Shown: in pieces, positions 47,483 through 56,757 of the stretch
Numbering within the stretch: position 1 is the stretch's first letter
How the letters are laid out: each line of letters opens with the position of its first letter
Assembly: GCF_003097235.1 (NCBI RefSeq)
Contig: NZ_QEQQ01000003.1
Location: 1-64,000 of the forward strand
Reading direction: 5' to 3'
Length of the DNA: 64,000 nucleotides
Source of the DNA: Pseudomonas sp. CC120222-01a
GTDB lineage: Bacteria; Pseudomonadota; Gammaproteobacteria; Pseudomonadales; Pseudomonadaceae
Position numbers and translations under genes: made by a program
Notes under the pieces: generated by a model
What the model saw: only the letters and a program-made list of their open reading frames with translations
What the model was told of the DNA's origin: nothing
The model's database searches: none

Positions 47483-48544
47483 TCAACCTAAAAGGCGTTG
47501 TACACCCAGGGTGATCGCCATGCCGCCACCCACCAGCCACAGGTTGAGGATCGCCCCGGTGATCAGTGCCTTGGGCCCGGCCTGGCGGATCTGGCCCCAG
47601 CGGGTTTCCATGCCCAGTGCGGTCATGGCCATGGTCAGGGCGAAGGTGTCCAGGCTGTTGATGGTCTGGGTCACGCTACCTGGCAGTACCTGCAGCGAGT
47701 TCACCAGCACCAGGGCGAGGAAGCCAAAGGCGAACCAGGGCATGGCGATGCGGCCATTGCCTTGGGCCTGGCCCGGCTGGCGCGAACGGCTGATCCACAG
47801 GCCGACCACCAGCAGTACCGGCACCAGCAGCATCACCCGGGTCATCTTGACGATGGTGGCGATGTGCGTGGCCTCGGGGCTGACGTTGCTGGCCGCGCCC
47901 ACCACTTGCGCCACTTCATGAATGGTCCCGCCGAGGAACAGGCCGGCACCCATCGTGTCCAGGGGCAGCCAGCCGGCATTGATCGCCAGCGGGTAGAGGA
48001 ACATCGACAAGGTCCCGAACAGCACCACGCTGCCCACTGCCATGGCGCTCTTGTGCGGGGCGCTGCGCAGCGCCGATTCGAAGGCCAGCACGGCGGCGGC
48101 GCCACAGATCGCGCTGCCGGCTGCGGTGAGCAGGGCGGTGTCGCGGTCGAGTTTGAACAGCTTGGTGCCGCACCACAGGCCGATCAGCAAGGTGCTGGTC
48201 ACCACCAGCAGCGAGACGGTCAAGCCGGACCAGCCGACTTCGGCGATCTCCTGCAGGCTCACGCGCAGGCCGAAGAAGGCCACGGCGATGCGCAGCAGGC
48301 CGCGAGCCGAGAAGTTGATACCGGCCGCCCAGCTGGCCGGCACGCCATCGCGCAGGGCGTTGCCGTACAAGGCGCCGGCGACGATACCGACGATCAGCGG
48401 GCTGATGCCCAGGCCGGCGATGGCGGGCACGGCCGCCAGCTGGGTGACGGCCAGCGCGAACAACGCGACGAACAGGATGCCGTTGAGCCGCCCTCGGGTA
48501 GAGAGAGTGGGCGCCAACGCAGGGTTGGAAGTTGCCGTGGCCAT
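47483..48544 (-). CDS. yeiH: YeiH family putative sulfate/sulfite exporter
   Basis: A 353-residue membrane protein with about ten helices. Family marks: GISPLIVGIVAGALYGNAL, FSARGLLRIAVAFFGLRVSL, LTAAGSAICGAAAVLA and GLFLGGTIHEVAQVVGA. YeiH homologues are proposed sulfate or sulfite-related exporters. GGAGG lies seven bases before ATG 48544. It is divergent from a LysR gene like E. coli yeiE, so YeiE-type control is likely. Confidence 0.9.
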   Translation of the reverse strand: MATATSNPALAPTLSTRGRLNGILFVALFALAVTQLAAVPAIAGLGISPLIVGIVAGALYGNALRDGVPASWAAGINFSARGLLRIAVAFFGLRVSLQEIAEVGWSGLTVSLLVVTSTLLIGLWCGTKLFKLDRDTALLTAAGSAICGAAAVLAFESALRSAPHKSAMAVGSVVLFGTLSMFLYPLAINAGWLPLDTMGAGLFLGGTIHEVAQVVGAASNVSPEATHIATIVKMTRVMLLVPVLLVVGLWISRSRQPGQAQGNGRIAMPWFAFGFLALVLVNSLQVLPGSVTQTINSLDTFALTMAMTALGMETRWGQIRQAGPKALITGAILNLWLVGGGMAITLGVQRLLG

Positions 48545-48655
48545 GTGAGTCCTCCGGGAAAGTGTTTCGACATGGCCTACGTTAATCTGGTTATAAGCTT
48601 ATAAAAAATCGTAATTTAGGATGGCAAATATCCGTCTAGCTGATACTTTGAAGAT

Positions 48656-49543
48656 ATGACCCCAGAACAGCTGATAACCTTCGCCACCGTTGCCGAGCAC
48701 GGCAACATCAGCCATGCGGCCCTGGCCCTGCATCTGTCGCAACCGGCGGTGTCCGGCCAGCTCAAGTTGCTGCAGGAAGACTTTGGCGAGCCTCTGTACC
48801 AGCGTGCCGGCCGTGGCGTGCGCCTGACCGCTGCCGGCGAGCAACTGCTGGCCCATGCCCAACGCCTGCGCGACACCTTCCGCCAGGCCCAGGCCCTGTG
48901 CGAGGCCATGCGCGGGCTGGAACGCGGCACCTTGCGCATTGGCGCCAGCACCACGCCGGCCAGCTACCTGCTGCCGTACCTGATCGCCGATTTCCATGGG
49001 CGCTATCCGGAGGTGCTGGTGACCACGTCCCACGGCAATACGGCAGAAATCGTCGCAGCACTGGACAGCGTCGACATCGCCCTCATCGAAGGCCCGCCAG
49101 GGCAGGAGCTGCCACTGGGCACCGAAGTGACGGCATGGCGCGAAGACGAGATCGTCGCCATCGTGCCGCGCGACCATCCTTTGGCAGGTGCCGAGCAGCA
49201 AGGCCTGCAGGCGCTGGGGGCGTACCCATTGGTGCTGCGTGAGAGTGGTTCGGGGGTGCGCCAGATCGTCGAGCGGGCATTTGCCCGGCACGGTGTGGCC
49301 ATGCGTGTGGCGCTGGAGATCGCTGGGGTGGAAGGCGTGAAGGAGGCGGTACGGGCCGGCATGGGGATTGGCTTTGTCTCGGCCATGTCGATCCGTCATG
49401 AGGATGGCGTACTGCGACAGCTGAGAATTGCGCCTGAACCGCTGGTGCGGCGCTTTTCCATCCTCTTGCCCCATGCCGCCACGCCGTCGCGGGCGGCTGC
49501 GCGGTTCATGGAGCTGTGCGTGGGGGCGTCAGAGGTGGTTTAG
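48656..49543 (+). CDS. LysR family regulator, YeiE-like
   Basis: A 295-residue LTTR. The helix-turn-helix is at residues about 1-58 (LITFATVAEHGNISHAALALHLSQPAVSGQLKLLQ in pieces; GRGVRLTAAGEQLL). The effector domain starts GTLRIGASTTPASYLLPYLI, the CysB/CbbR-type pattern shared with YeiE. Position and orientation beside yeiH support a YeiE assignment. In enteric bacteria YeiE senses sulfite; that is not shown for this protein. Confidence 0.88.
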   Translation: MTPEQLITFATVAEHGNISHAALALHLSQPAVSGQLKLLQEDFGEPLYQRAGRGVRLTAAGEQLLAHAQRLRDTFRQAQALCEAMRGLERGTLRIGASTTPASYLLPYLIADFHGRYPEVLVTTSHGNTAEIVAALDSVDIALIEGPPGQELPLGTEVTAWREDEIVAIVPRDHPLAGAEQQGLQALGAYPLVLRESGSGVRQIVERAFARHGVAMRVALEIAGVEGVKEAVRAGMGIGFVSAMSIRHEDGVLRQLRIAPEPLVRRFSILLPHAATPSRAAARFMELCVGASEVV

Positions 49544-49554
49544 CAGCACTGCCG

Positions 49555-50754
49555 TCAGTTCACCTTGAACACATGCTTCATGTAGGCCACGAAGTTCTCG
49601 TCCCGGCACTGGGTCTTGCCCGGGCTGTCGGAAATCTTCGCCACGGGCGCGCCATTGCAGTCGGTCATCTTGATCACGATGTTCATCGGCTCCACCCCCG
49701 GGATGTCGCAGGTCAGCCGGGTACCGATGCCGAAGCTCACGTTGATCCGCGTGTGCAACGCCCGGTACAGGCCCAGCGCCTTGGCGAAGTCCAGCCCGTC
49801 GGAGAAGATCAGCGTCTTGCCCTTCGGGTCGATCCCCAGCCGTTCATAGTGGGCGATGGCTTTCTCCGCCCACACCAGCGGGTCCCCGGAGTCGTGGCGC
49901 AGGCCGTCGAACAGCTTGGCGAAGTACAGGTCGAAATCACCCAGGAAGGCGTCCATGGTGATGCAGTCGGTCAAGGCGATGCCCAGTAAACCACGGTACT
50001 CGCGCACCCAGCCTTCCAGCGCGGCGGCCTGGCTGTCGACCAGCCGTGGGCCGAGCTGCTGGTGCGCCATGAACCATTCGTGGGCCATGGTGCCGAGCGG
50101 CTTGAGTTCGAGCTCGCGTGCCAGGTGCACGTTGCTGGTGCCGACGAAGCGGCCGGGGAAGTCGTGCTTGAGCAGGTACACCACTTCTTCCTGCACCCGG
50201 TAGGAAAAGCGCCGCCGGGTACCGAAGTCGGCCAGCTGGAAACCGGCCAGCTCGTCGGCACTGGCCTCGGCCTTGAGCCAGTCCATTTTCTGGTACAGGC
50301 GCTCGCCCACCTGTTCGAGTACCACGTCGCGATAGCGGTAGCGATTGCGCACCTCGCTGATGATCGCCAGCAACGGGATCTCGTAGAGGATCACGTGCAG
50401 CCACGGCCCGCGCACGCGGATCGCCAATTGCCCGGCGGCGTCCAGGCCGACCTGCACATAGCGCAGGTTGAAGCGGAACAGGCTGAGGAAGCGGATGAAG
50501 TCCGGCTTCAGGAACGGGATCTTCTCCAAATAGGCCAGCTGGTCGTGGGTGACGGTGACTTCGCTCAGTTGCTCGATCTGGTAGCGGATCTCCGCCAGGT
50601 AAGGGGAGAGGTCTTCATTGTTGCGGCAGCGGAACTCCCACTCCACCTCGGCGTTGGGGTAGTTGTGCAGCACCGCCTGCATCATGGTGATCTTGTAGAA
50701 GTCGGTGTCCAGCAGGTTCTGGATGATCCGTGGGCCGAAAACGCTTTCGCTCAT
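49555..50754 (-). CDS. pncB: Nicotinate phosphoribosyltransferase
   Basis: A 399-residue enzyme that joins nicotinate and PRPP to nicotinate mononucleotide in NAD salvage. Marks: [44 protein letters not shown] with the phosphorylatable His region, GTSNVHLA and [13 protein letters not shown]. Its ATG overlaps the stop of the upstream nicotinamidase-like gene (ATGA), so the two are one operon that would convert nicotinamide to NaMN. Confidence 0.95.
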   Translation of the reverse strand: MSESVFGPRIIQNLLDTDFYKITMMQAVLHNYPNAEVEWEFRCRNNEDLSPYLAEIRYQIEQLSEVTVTHDQLAYLEKIPFLKPDFIRFLSLFRFNLRYVQVGLDAAGQLAIRVRGPWLHVILYEIPLLAIISEVRNRYRYRDVVLEQVGERLYQKMDWLKAEASADELAGFQLADFGTRRRFSYRVQEEVVYLLKHDFPGRFVGTSNVHLARELELKPLGTMAHEWFMAHQQLGPRLVDSQAAALEGWVREYRGLLGIALTDCITMDAFLGDFDLYFAKLFDGLRHDSGDPLVWAEKAIAHYERLGIDPKGKTLIFSDGLDFAKALGLYRALHTRINVSFGIGTRLTCDIPGVEPMNIVIKMTDCNGAPVAKISDSPGKTQCRDENFVAYMKHVFKVN

Positions 50755-51410
50755 GGGCGGTCTTCCTTGATCAGAGAGAGCTGGTAGTCGAGCGCGGCTT
50801 CATCGCCGCACAGGATCACGCCTTCGGCGGCCAGCGCACCGCAGGCGGTGATAGCGCCTTCCTGGGTCAGGGCGCGGCAGGCCGGCAGGTACAGCAGCAC
50901 CTGGAAGCCAGCCTGGCGCAGTTGCCGGGCGGTGGTCTTGACGCAGTAGTCCAGGGCCAGGCCGCCGACGATCACAGCGCCGACCTCCTGCACCTTCAGG
51001 TATTCGATGACCCCGGTGGAGCGGCGCTCGGCGAGGTCGTGGAAGCAGGCGCCGTAGGGGTGCAGGTCGGGCTCGACGCCTTTCCAGACGAAGTAGTCGT
51101 AATCGATCGGGGCGGGCAGGCCGGGCAGCAGTTCGAAGCCGGGAGTGCCGGGGACGCAGTGGCTGACCCAGGTCAGGTCGGCGTTGGCCAGGGTCAGCGG
51201 CTGCAGCATCTGGCCGGGCTCGGCCACCACCCACGCCGCATTGGCAGGGTGAGCGTCCTTGCTGCCCAGGCGCAGGTCGGCGCGCAAGGCCATGGCGTTG
51301 AGGTCCGGGGCGATCTCGTTGCCTTCCGGCACCGGCAGCTCCTGAGGGGCGTTGGCAGTGAAGCCGTTTTCTGGACACCTGGCTTTCAGTGTCAATTTCT
51401 GAGCAGTCAT
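50751..51410 (-). CDS. Nicotinamidase-like cysteine hydrolase, possibly defective
   Basis: A 219-residue isochorismatase-fold protein from ATG 51410. Conserved parts: metal-binding [11 protein letters not shown], the [16 protein letters not shown] block, catalytic Lys in [17 protein letters not shown] and catalytic Cys in [12 protein letters not shown]. The third member of the triad, an N-terminal Asp in a D-x-D-x-Q-x-x-F type motif, is not seen: the segment before GFTANAP reads KARCPEN. Either a small deletion removed it or the protein is a divergent family member. It overlaps pncB by four bases, which supports a role in NAD salvage. Confidence 0.8.
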   Translation of the reverse strand: MTAQKLTLKARCPENGFTANAPQELPVPEGNEIAPDLNAMALRADLRLGSKDAHPANAAWVVAEPGQMLQPLTLANADLTWVSHCVPGTPGFELLPGLPAPIDYDYFVWKGVEPDLHPYGACFHDLAERRSTGVIEYLKVQEVGAVIVGGLALDYCVKTTARQLRQAGFQVLLYLPACRALTQEGAITACGALAAEGVILCGDEAALDYQLSLIKEDRP

Positions 51411-51651
51411 CACGGCTAGCACCCCACCTTTTGTCGATTCTGGTGAACGACCCAATTCTCCAAGTGATGCGTGGATGAGAAAGGATAGGTGCGATCATGA
51501 CGGGGAGTGGACAGAACCTCTCAAGGCGTGATCCCTGACTTGGCTGGTTTGTCCTAAACGGCTCGATGTTTCCCCTAGCCTTAGCTACATCCAATACCTG
51601 TAGGGTCATGATCCCGTCGTCAATCCCTTCCGCATCCCTGATAAATCTCAA

Positions 51652-52119
51652 TCACGAGTCACGCAGCCAGTACCGCCTGACAGTCGTCGGAGGTAATCCA
51701 AGCTCTCGAGCTATTGCTGCTTGAGTTTTGCCCTGCCGTTTGAGGTCAAGGACTGCTTGCACCCGTTCAGCATCAGCAGTTGTGCCTCTGGGGCGCTTTA
51801 CCATCACACCGTTTTTGATCTGACCCTCAATGAGTAGCAAGCCATCTGCTTTGATGAAGTTTTCGACTTCCTTCAAGGCACTGTGAAGCTGATCCTTAGG
51901 AGAATTACCGTCTCGCACCCCTAAGCTCAGAGCCAGCAGCGTGAGGACGCTGATGTCCAGTGACTGAGCAAGCTTCAGTAGGGTTGGGAGCGACGGGTGA
52001 ATTTTTGCGCCTTCGATCAGGCTAAGACTGTTCTGTGTTGCGGCACCTGACATCGCCTCGAAGCTCAAACCCTTCATCTGCCGCACCGCTCTTATGGCTA
52101 TGGCCAGCTCGTCCTTCAC
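51652..52119 (-). CDS. XRE-type HTH regulator with a second C-terminal HTH
   Basis: A 155-residue protein from GTG 52119; GTG 52152 would add 11 residues and neither site has a strong ribosome sequence. Residues about 1-60 form an XRE-like domain (ELAIAIRAVRQMKGLSFEAM, SLSLIEGAKIHPSLPTLLKLAQSLD). The end has a resolvase/invertase-like HTH: RVQAVLDLKRQGKTQAAIAR, ELGLPPTTVRRYWL. A two-HTH layout without a catalytic domain suggests a compact DNA-binding regulator. It opens the lower-GC island. Confidence 0.78.
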   Translation of the reverse strand: MKDELAIAIRAVRQMKGLSFEAMSGAATQNSLSLIEGAKIHPSLPTLLKLAQSLDISVLTLLALSLGVRDGNSPKDQLHSALKEVENFIKADGLLLIEGQIKNGVMVKRPRGTTADAERVQAVLDLKRQGKTQAAIARELGLPPTTVRRYWLRDS

Positions 52120-52345
52120 TTTTATGCGTCTCAAAAGGCAGGATAAAGCCACAGCTGCTTTCGACCACCAAATACATTTCGTTGTTATTGGTGGTTGATT
52201 TCCCTATGATGGCCATCCGGTGGGTGCGGCGGTGATTGATGAGCTCAGTTGTGCCAGCGGTTCGGCTATCCGGAGGCAGTCAGGTTGCCGCAGTACCGTG
52301 CACCGACGCCTAAATCAGCCCGGGTACTCAGGAGGTCAAGTAGCA

Positions 52346-52723
52346 GTGTTAGTAACCTATGGCAGCGAGCTTATGGGGCAGTTCAACGCCCCAGATGGGG
52401 CCCGAATGCTCTGGAGAACAGTTGACATTAGTCGGTGTGAGTATTCGTTTTTGATCGAGGGGATGGGGCTTGAGGACGGTTGCATCGGGCCTGTAGCTCA
52501 CCTGGTGACGGATGTCCCGACCGTGCAGAAAATGCGTAATGCGGAGATCGGTAACTTTTTGAGCGTGAGCAAGATCCATCTCATTACGCCGTCCGATAAG
52601 AACCGGCATGGATCGTACGCTATGGAACTGCTCTCCGAGATCCGAATGCAGCCTGGTACTGAGGCCCGCCCGGTATACGAGTTCGTCACTCAGAACGGCC
52701 ACATCTATTCGAGCGCCAGGTAG
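52346..52723 (+). CDS. Hypothetical protein of the accessory island
   Basis: A 125-residue protein from GTG 52346, fixed by AGGAGGTC eight bases upstream. It contains GQFNAPDGARMLWRTVDISR, EGMGLEDGCIGPVAHLVTD and the C-terminal VYEFVTQNGHIYSSAR. No signal peptide, membrane helix or known motif. Family not recognised. Confidence 0.6.
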   Translation: MLVTYGSELMGQFNAPDGARMLWRTVDISRCEYSFLIEGMGLEDGCIGPVAHLVTDVPTVQKMRNAEIGNFLSVSKIHLITPSDKNRHGSYAMELLSEIRMQPGTEARPVYEFVTQNGHIYSSAR

Positions 52724-53015
52724 CTGTGTAGCGAGTGTGTAGTACGCCGATGCGATTTTCCTTCAAGTTCGCATCTGAAAATTGTGAGCATTTCTCACCA
52801 GATCGAGGGGTGCGAAGTTCCAGAAGTTCTAATGCCACAGGGCATCTGAGAAATCGGAAAATTCCCACAACCCGCAGTAGCGGAGAGGGATAAAGAAGCA
52901 GGCTGACCTCAGCACTGTTTTTTCGTTTATCGCGCAGCTGACTCAGCACATCGACGCACACTGATTTCGAGGCGGTGGGGATGCTTGCGCGCTGTAAAAA
53001 TTGCAGGAGCAGATT
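52724..53015. other. Intergenic, no gene seen
   Basis: About 290 lower-GC bases. A minus-strand open frame from 53669 to 52686 covers this stretch but is opposite a better-supported gene at 53016 and has composition typical of antisense shadows. Confidence 0.4.
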
Positions 53016-53579
53016 TTGTTCAAATTTGATTGCAGGCAGGTCACTGGGGTGATCGAAACCCTCCATGTCGCGAGCACGGAGCAGGGCACGGTAACGGCCT
53101 ACATGGTCATCGATGGGCAGGTGCTTCCCAAAGTGCTGCTGCCAGGGAAGATCTACGAGGAGCTCGACAAGGGACAGCGAGTGACCCTGTACGGCATCTT
53201 CACCAAGAAGAAGGACAAGATGGAGAACAAAGCCGTCATCTACGCCATGAAGGGCGAGAACGGCACGCTGGTGGCAGCCCGTGAGTATCAGGTCAAGGTG
53301 CCTATTCTCATCTTGGTGTCTGCCATTCCTGTGATGATTTTGACCTTCATCATCGGCTGCTTCGCATCTCCGTACTTCATCTACCTGGTTACGGGTAGCG
53401 AGAATCCGGATTACCTCGTGCCGACCACCTTCGTCTGGGCGTTCTGGGAAGGCATCATCTCGGGTCTGGTCATGGTTGGATTTGCGATTAACTTCATCCG
53501 GAAGAGCAACGACCCAGAGGGTTGGGCGCCGATCGGCATTGCTGAGCTTTCTCAGCGGTTCAGTAAAGCGTTCAAGTAA
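53016..53579 (+). CDS. Hypothetical membrane protein with an N-terminal soluble beta domain
   Basis: A 187-residue protein from TTG 53016, six bases after AGGAG. Residues 1-95 look like a small beta barrel (VTGVIETLHVAS, VTAYMVIDGQVLPKVLLPG, RVTLYGIFTKKKDKMENKAV), possibly OB-fold-like. Two membrane helices follow: VPILILVSAIPVMILTFIIG and FVWAFWEGIISGLVMVGFAI. The cytoplasmic tail ends LSQRFSKAFK. Function unknown. A stem-loop at 53594-53613 follows the stop. Confidence 0.68.
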   Translation: MFKFDCRQVTGVIETLHVASTEQGTVTAYMVIDGQVLPKVLLPGKIYEELDKGQRVTLYGIFTKKKDKMENKAVIYAMKGENGTLVAAREYQVKVPILILVSAIPVMILTFIIGCFASPYFIYLVTGSENPDYLVPTTFVWAFWEGIISGLVMVGFAINFIRKSNDPEGWAPIGIAELSQRFSKAFK

Positions 53580-53593
53580 TTGCTGGTAGCCAG

Positions 53594-53613
53594 GCCTCCA
53601 CTCCGTTGGAGGC
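53594..53613. terminator. Stem-loop after the island membrane protein
   Basis: GCCTCCA 53594-53600 and TGGAGGC 53607-53613 pair perfectly around six bases; no T-run follows, so termination is uncertain. Confidence 0.4.
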
Positions 53614-53658
53614 ACTGGATAAGCGATTAGCCTGCCGATACGGAGACCACGCAATACG

Positions 53659-54387
53659 ATGAGAATCACGGTCTACTCAGATCTCCATCTGGAGTTCACC
53701 GACTTCCAACCTCCAGCGATAGATGCCGATCTGATTGTTTTGGCCGGCGATATCTCTGTGCGTGGGCGAGGAGTGGCGTGGGCGAACGACACTTTCGAAT
53801 GCCCGGTGATCTACGTCTGCGGAAACCACGAGTTCTACAAGGGCCACATCGACCGGACGCTCACCAAAATGCGTGACGCTGCTGCTGAGCACGTGCACAT
53901 CTTGGATAACCAGACTCTCATCATCGGTAACACGCGCTTCCTAGTCGCGACAGCCTGGACGGACTACACGGCCACGGGCGACTACAAGGCTGCGATGAGG
54001 GTGTGTGCCGAGTGGATGACCGACTTCAAGAGGATCCGGATCGGGGAGGGGTACAGCAAGCTTCGGCCTGTGGATCTCATCGCTCGGAACATCGCCACTC
54101 GAGAATTCCTGGCGACAGAGCTGGCAAAGGATTTCGACGGCAAAACCGTGGTGATCACCCATCATTGCCCCATCCAGGAAGTCGCCGGCGATGGTCATGA
54201 AGGTCATCTCGGCGCGGCGTACTTCAACCAGTGGCATGACCTGGTCGCTCAAGCTGATGTCTGGGTTTTTGGTCACACGCATCACGCGGTCGACACGGTC
54301 ATTTCCGGCTGCCGACTTGTATCGAACCCTCGAGGCTATCCAGGCGAGCGCACCGGCTTCTCGCCGGATTTCACCATCGAGATTTAA
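53659..54387 (+). CDS. Calcineurin-like metallophosphoesterase
   Basis: A 242-residue phosphoesterase. All metal-binding motifs are present: SDLHLEF at residues 7-13, LAGDIS, CGNHEFY, THHCP and FGHTHH near the end. The fold hydrolyses phosphomonoesters or phosphodiesters; the substrate cannot be told. The chain is compact and cytoplasmic. It is flanked by small island proteins of unknown function; a nucleic-acid or nucleotide role is only one possibility. Confidence 0.88.
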   Translation: MRITVYSDLHLEFTDFQPPAIDADLIVLAGDISVRGRGVAWANDTFECPVIYVCGNHEFYKGHIDRTLTKMRDAAAEHVHILDNQTLIIGNTRFLVATAWTDYTATGDYKAAMRVCAEWMTDFKRIRIGEGYSKLRPVDLIARNIATREFLATELAKDFDGKTVVITHHCPIQEVAGDGHEGHLGAAYFNQWHDLVAQADVWVFGHTHHAVDTVISGCRLVSNPRGYPGERTGFSPDFTIEI

Positions 54388-54444
54388 ATTGCCGTGAGGC
54401 GTTGCACGAGCGACGAGCACCAGCGGCAGAAGTAGGAAGAACGA

Positions 54445-54816
54445 ATGTCAGACGAAGTCGTCATGGAGTATCACGTCAAAGAGCTCTCGGATTTCCAGCT
54501 CAAGCGGATCGCTCGTGCCATGGCTCAGCAATATCCTGTGCCGATCACAGCCTACCTGAGCGATGTGTTCATCTCATCAGAGTGCGCCGCAGGAATCGTC
54601 TTTGGCCATAGCGATCCGGGGCCCTACGAGCAGCACGCGGACGGGCACATTCTGCAGACCGCCCCGATCTACGAATTGCGAAGGTTTGGCCGGTTCTGGG
54701 TGGTGTCTACGAACAGCGGCAACTACGTGTTGGCGACGTTCAAGCGAGGTTATGGGAGGAGAAGTTTGAGGGCGCTCATTGCTGTTGCTGACAAACCAGA
54801 TTTGCCAGCTGCTTGA
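54445..54816 (+). CDS. Hypothetical protein, paralogue of the 55272 product
   Basis: A 123-residue protein from ATG 54445 behind AGGAAG. The middle has ARAMAQQYPVPITAYLSDV, AAGIVFGHSD and IYELRRFGRFWVV, ending with NSGNYVLATFKRG. The same succession (A-AM, TAYLS-V, G-VFG, DG, then NS-YV) occurs in the protein encoded at 55272, so the two are diverged paralogues. No family recognised; predicted soluble. Confidence 0.65.
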   Translation: MSDEVVMEYHVKELSDFQLKRIARAMAQQYPVPITAYLSDVFISSECAAGIVFGHSDPGPYEQHADGHILQTAPIYELRRFGRFWVVSTNSGNYVLATFKRGYGRRSLRALIAVADKPDLPAA

Positions 54817-54829
54817 TCATGGTAGCCAC

Positions 54830-54864
54830 GCGCCTCCATGCGCTAGAGCATCGAATCGAGGCGC
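54830..54864. terminator. Inverted repeat between convergent small genes
   Basis: GCGCCTC 54830-54836 pairs with GAGGCGC 54858-54864 across 21 bases, between the stops of the plus-strand and minus-strand genes. Confidence 0.4.
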
Positions 54865-54867
54865 AGT

Positions 54868-55143
54868 TCAACTGGTTCTTAAGACAATGCGCCTCCGATT
54901 AACGCTGCTGAGAATTTTGTAATCTCGAAGTCGATCGGTTGTGAGATGCCCCGCATCCACCAAGCCCTGGATGTAGCCTTCAGCTTTGCCGCGAGCTTCA
55001 CGCAGGTCAGCTTCCGTGCTGCTGAGGTGGATGTCATCAACGATGAGTTGCCAGCGCTTGTTCTGACGAACACCAATCGGGTCATCGGAGAACACAGGGG
55101 CGGTGAGAAGAGTTTCGTAGTAGCCAGGAACAGGATTGCTCAA
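54868..55143 (-). CDS. Hypothetical small protein
   Basis: A 91-residue reading frame on the minus strand, inside an otherwise plus-strand run. It contains VRQNKRWQLIVDDIHLSSTE, a helical RGKAEGYIQGLVDAGHLT and a basic end RRRIVLRTS. Protein-like composition and position between a terminator-like repeat and a divergent gene support it, but no family is recognised. Confidence 0.5.
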   Translation of the reverse strand: MSNPVPGYYETLLTAPVFSDDPIGVRQNKRWQLIVDDIHLSSTEADLREARGKAEGYIQGLVDAGHLTTDRLRDYKILSSVNRRRIVLRTS

Positions 55144-55271
55144 GTAGGCGCTCCGCAGATTGAACCTCTGTGTAGGCTAACATGCTCGCGCTCAATCGCC
55201 TGTTACTGGTGGGTACATTGGTATGCGTCTCGTGAGGAGTGCTCCGAGATCGTCATGTATAGGAGAGAAAA

Positions 55272-55613
55272 ATGGTTAAACGCCGAGCGCCGCTTTCCAC
55301 GTCCAAGATCGTCAATGTCTCGCCATCAGCCATGCCCAGCACGGTAGCCAAGGCGATGCAGATCGATTTCAATTTGGAGGTCACGGCGTACCTATCTTCG
55401 GTGGAGTACGGGCCGCACGAGCTTTTCCTGAGAGGTGTTGTCTTCGGTGACCGTGAGCGGCGGTTTGATGATGGTGATCCCATTCGCACCTCCAACATCG
55501 TGACCTACGAAGAGCTCCTGGGCTATGTGATTGCGCGCACCCTCAACAGCACATACGTCGTCTGCGACTGGGCGGCAGATGGTGCGAGAGGGGGCTCAAA
55601 GGCTCAGCACTAG
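55272..55613 (+). CDS. Hypothetical protein, paralogue of the 54445 product
   Basis: A 113-residue protein from ATG 55272 with AGGAG six bases upstream. It has AKAMQIDFNLEVTAYLSSVE, LRGVVFGDRER, FDDGDPIRTSNIVTYEELLG and LNSTYVVCDW. The order of conserved blocks matches the 54445 product. A basic N-terminus (VKRRAPLSTSK) is extra. Function unknown. Confidence 0.65.
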   Translation: MVKRRAPLSTSKIVNVSPSAMPSTVAKAMQIDFNLEVTAYLSSVEYGPHELFLRGVVFGDRERRFDDGDPIRTSNIVTYEELLGYVIARTLNSTYVVCDWAADGARGGSKAQH

Positions 55614-55675
55614 CACTGCTAGCTCAGCTTTTGATTTGGTAATTCACCACCTGACAGCGGCGAGGGGAATAGCAG

Positions 55676-55990
55676 ATGAAAGTCGCTAGCGAAACCGATC
55701 CAGGTATGGTCACAGATGTCATCTGCGACATGTGTGGAGATTCAACACGTGTTGCGGCCGGTGAGCTTCAGTACGGGACGATGCATGCGTCATGGGGCGA
55801 GGGTTCCCCACATTCCGGTGAGGAGTACGAACTGCACCTATGCGAGAACTGCTTCTTTGTGCAGGTTTCAACCATGAAGCGGACGCGATGGGTTGGCGTA
55901 ATGTTTGAGGAAGAAGGAGATGCCATTCTCCAAAACGATGCATACGGGAGAGTCAGCAAAAGCAGCAGTTTTGGTGAAAGCCATGACTGA
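55676..55990 (+). CDS. Small protein with two CxxC pairs (zinc-ribbon-like)
   Basis: A 104-residue protein from ATG 55676 behind GAGGGG. Two cysteine pairs, ICDMCGDS at about residues 16-23 and LCENCFFV at about 55-62, with His residues between (HASWGEGSPHSGEEYELH), could bind zinc. Intervening strand-turn pattern fits a zinc ribbon. No other domain. Unknown role; probably protein or nucleic-acid binding. Confidence 0.68.
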   Translation: MKVASETDPGMVTDVICDMCGDSTRVAAGELQYGTMHASWGEGSPHSGEEYELHLCENCFFVQVSTMKRTRWVGVMFEEEGDAILQNDAYGRVSKSSSFGESHD

Positions 55991-56301
55991 CCGACCTGAA
56001 TTGTGGTTCGGCTATCGTCTTACCAGCTCAGTATCGTCTGGAAATTCAATTGCCAGGTATCGATATAATTAGGTGTGAGTTGCATGCAGGGATTATTGTG
56101 GTCTTGCATGATTTATAAATATTAGCTATTGCTTGTGTGTGCGGTTGGCTGAGCTAGGAACAACAGCTTTAATTTTTTCTCTCAGTGCTGGATTCTTGCC
56201 TCTGCCAGTTAGAAGCACATTGCCATTGTAATATTGATCAGTTGACCACGATAAAGTTTATAGGGATCATTAGCATATGATTGCAAGCTGAGGATTCTCG
56301 A
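55991..56301. other. AT-rich intergenic stretch
   Basis: About 310 bases of visibly lower GC, with several TATAAT-like stretches (for example near 56064-56075 and 56112-56125). No gene seen. Confidence 0.4.
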
Positions 56302-56757
56302 TTGGCCTACGAAATAAGTGTTTCAACATGTGAGACGCACAGCACGGTGTGTTTGGATTTTTCTCGTATTAGTGAGGAATTCGCCATCGTCAGGCTCGAC
56401 CGTTTCCAGTGTGCTGGCTGGGTCCTTAGCGCTATCATGCAAGTCGAGCGCTTGGTCGAGGAGGGATGCGTGTGGCTGAACCCCGAAATCGCAGTAAATG
56501 CGCTCGTGAGGTTTCCACAATTTGAAGTGAATATCGCTAGGAGCATAATTGAAGCGGCTACGCTCTCGGCACGTTTTTCTCTTGTATGGAATGCTCTGAG
56601 CAGAGAAGAAAAAAGCTCTGCATTAGGTGTAGATTATCGATGCTATCATAATTTTTGGCCAGGATTTGACTACATGGCTCAAGCGGCTGCGGAACATGCA
56701 ATAGAAGTCAACATGCAGAAAGAGATGATCTCTAATTCACGCTACGCCCTTTGTTGA
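56302..56757 (+). CDS. Hypothetical protein of the accessory island
   Basis: A 151-residue protein from TTG 56302 with TGAGGA seven bases upstream; TTG 56281 is in frame. Mostly helical: ILSAIMQVERLVEEGCVWLN-like centre, FEVNIARSIIEAATLSARFS and YMAQAAAEHAIEVNMQKEM. Rich in Ser, Ala and Glu, low GC, six Cys. No family recognised. Confidence 0.55.
   Translation: MAYEISVSTCETHSTVCLDFSRISEEFAIVRLDRFQCAGWVLSAIMQVERLVEEGCVWLNPEIAVNALVRFPQFEVNIARSIIEAATLSARFSLVWNALSREEKSSALGVDYRCYHNFWPGFDYMAQAAAEHAIEVNMQKEMISNSRYALC

Noticed and set aside
51456..51651. Attachment site or tRNA at the left edge of the island
   Set aside because: No tRNA-like cloverleaf, integrase or direct repeat shared with the right side was found by eye.
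52686..53669. 327-codon minus-strand frame in the island
   Set aside because: Covers a plus-strand gene with a good start and two clear membrane helices.
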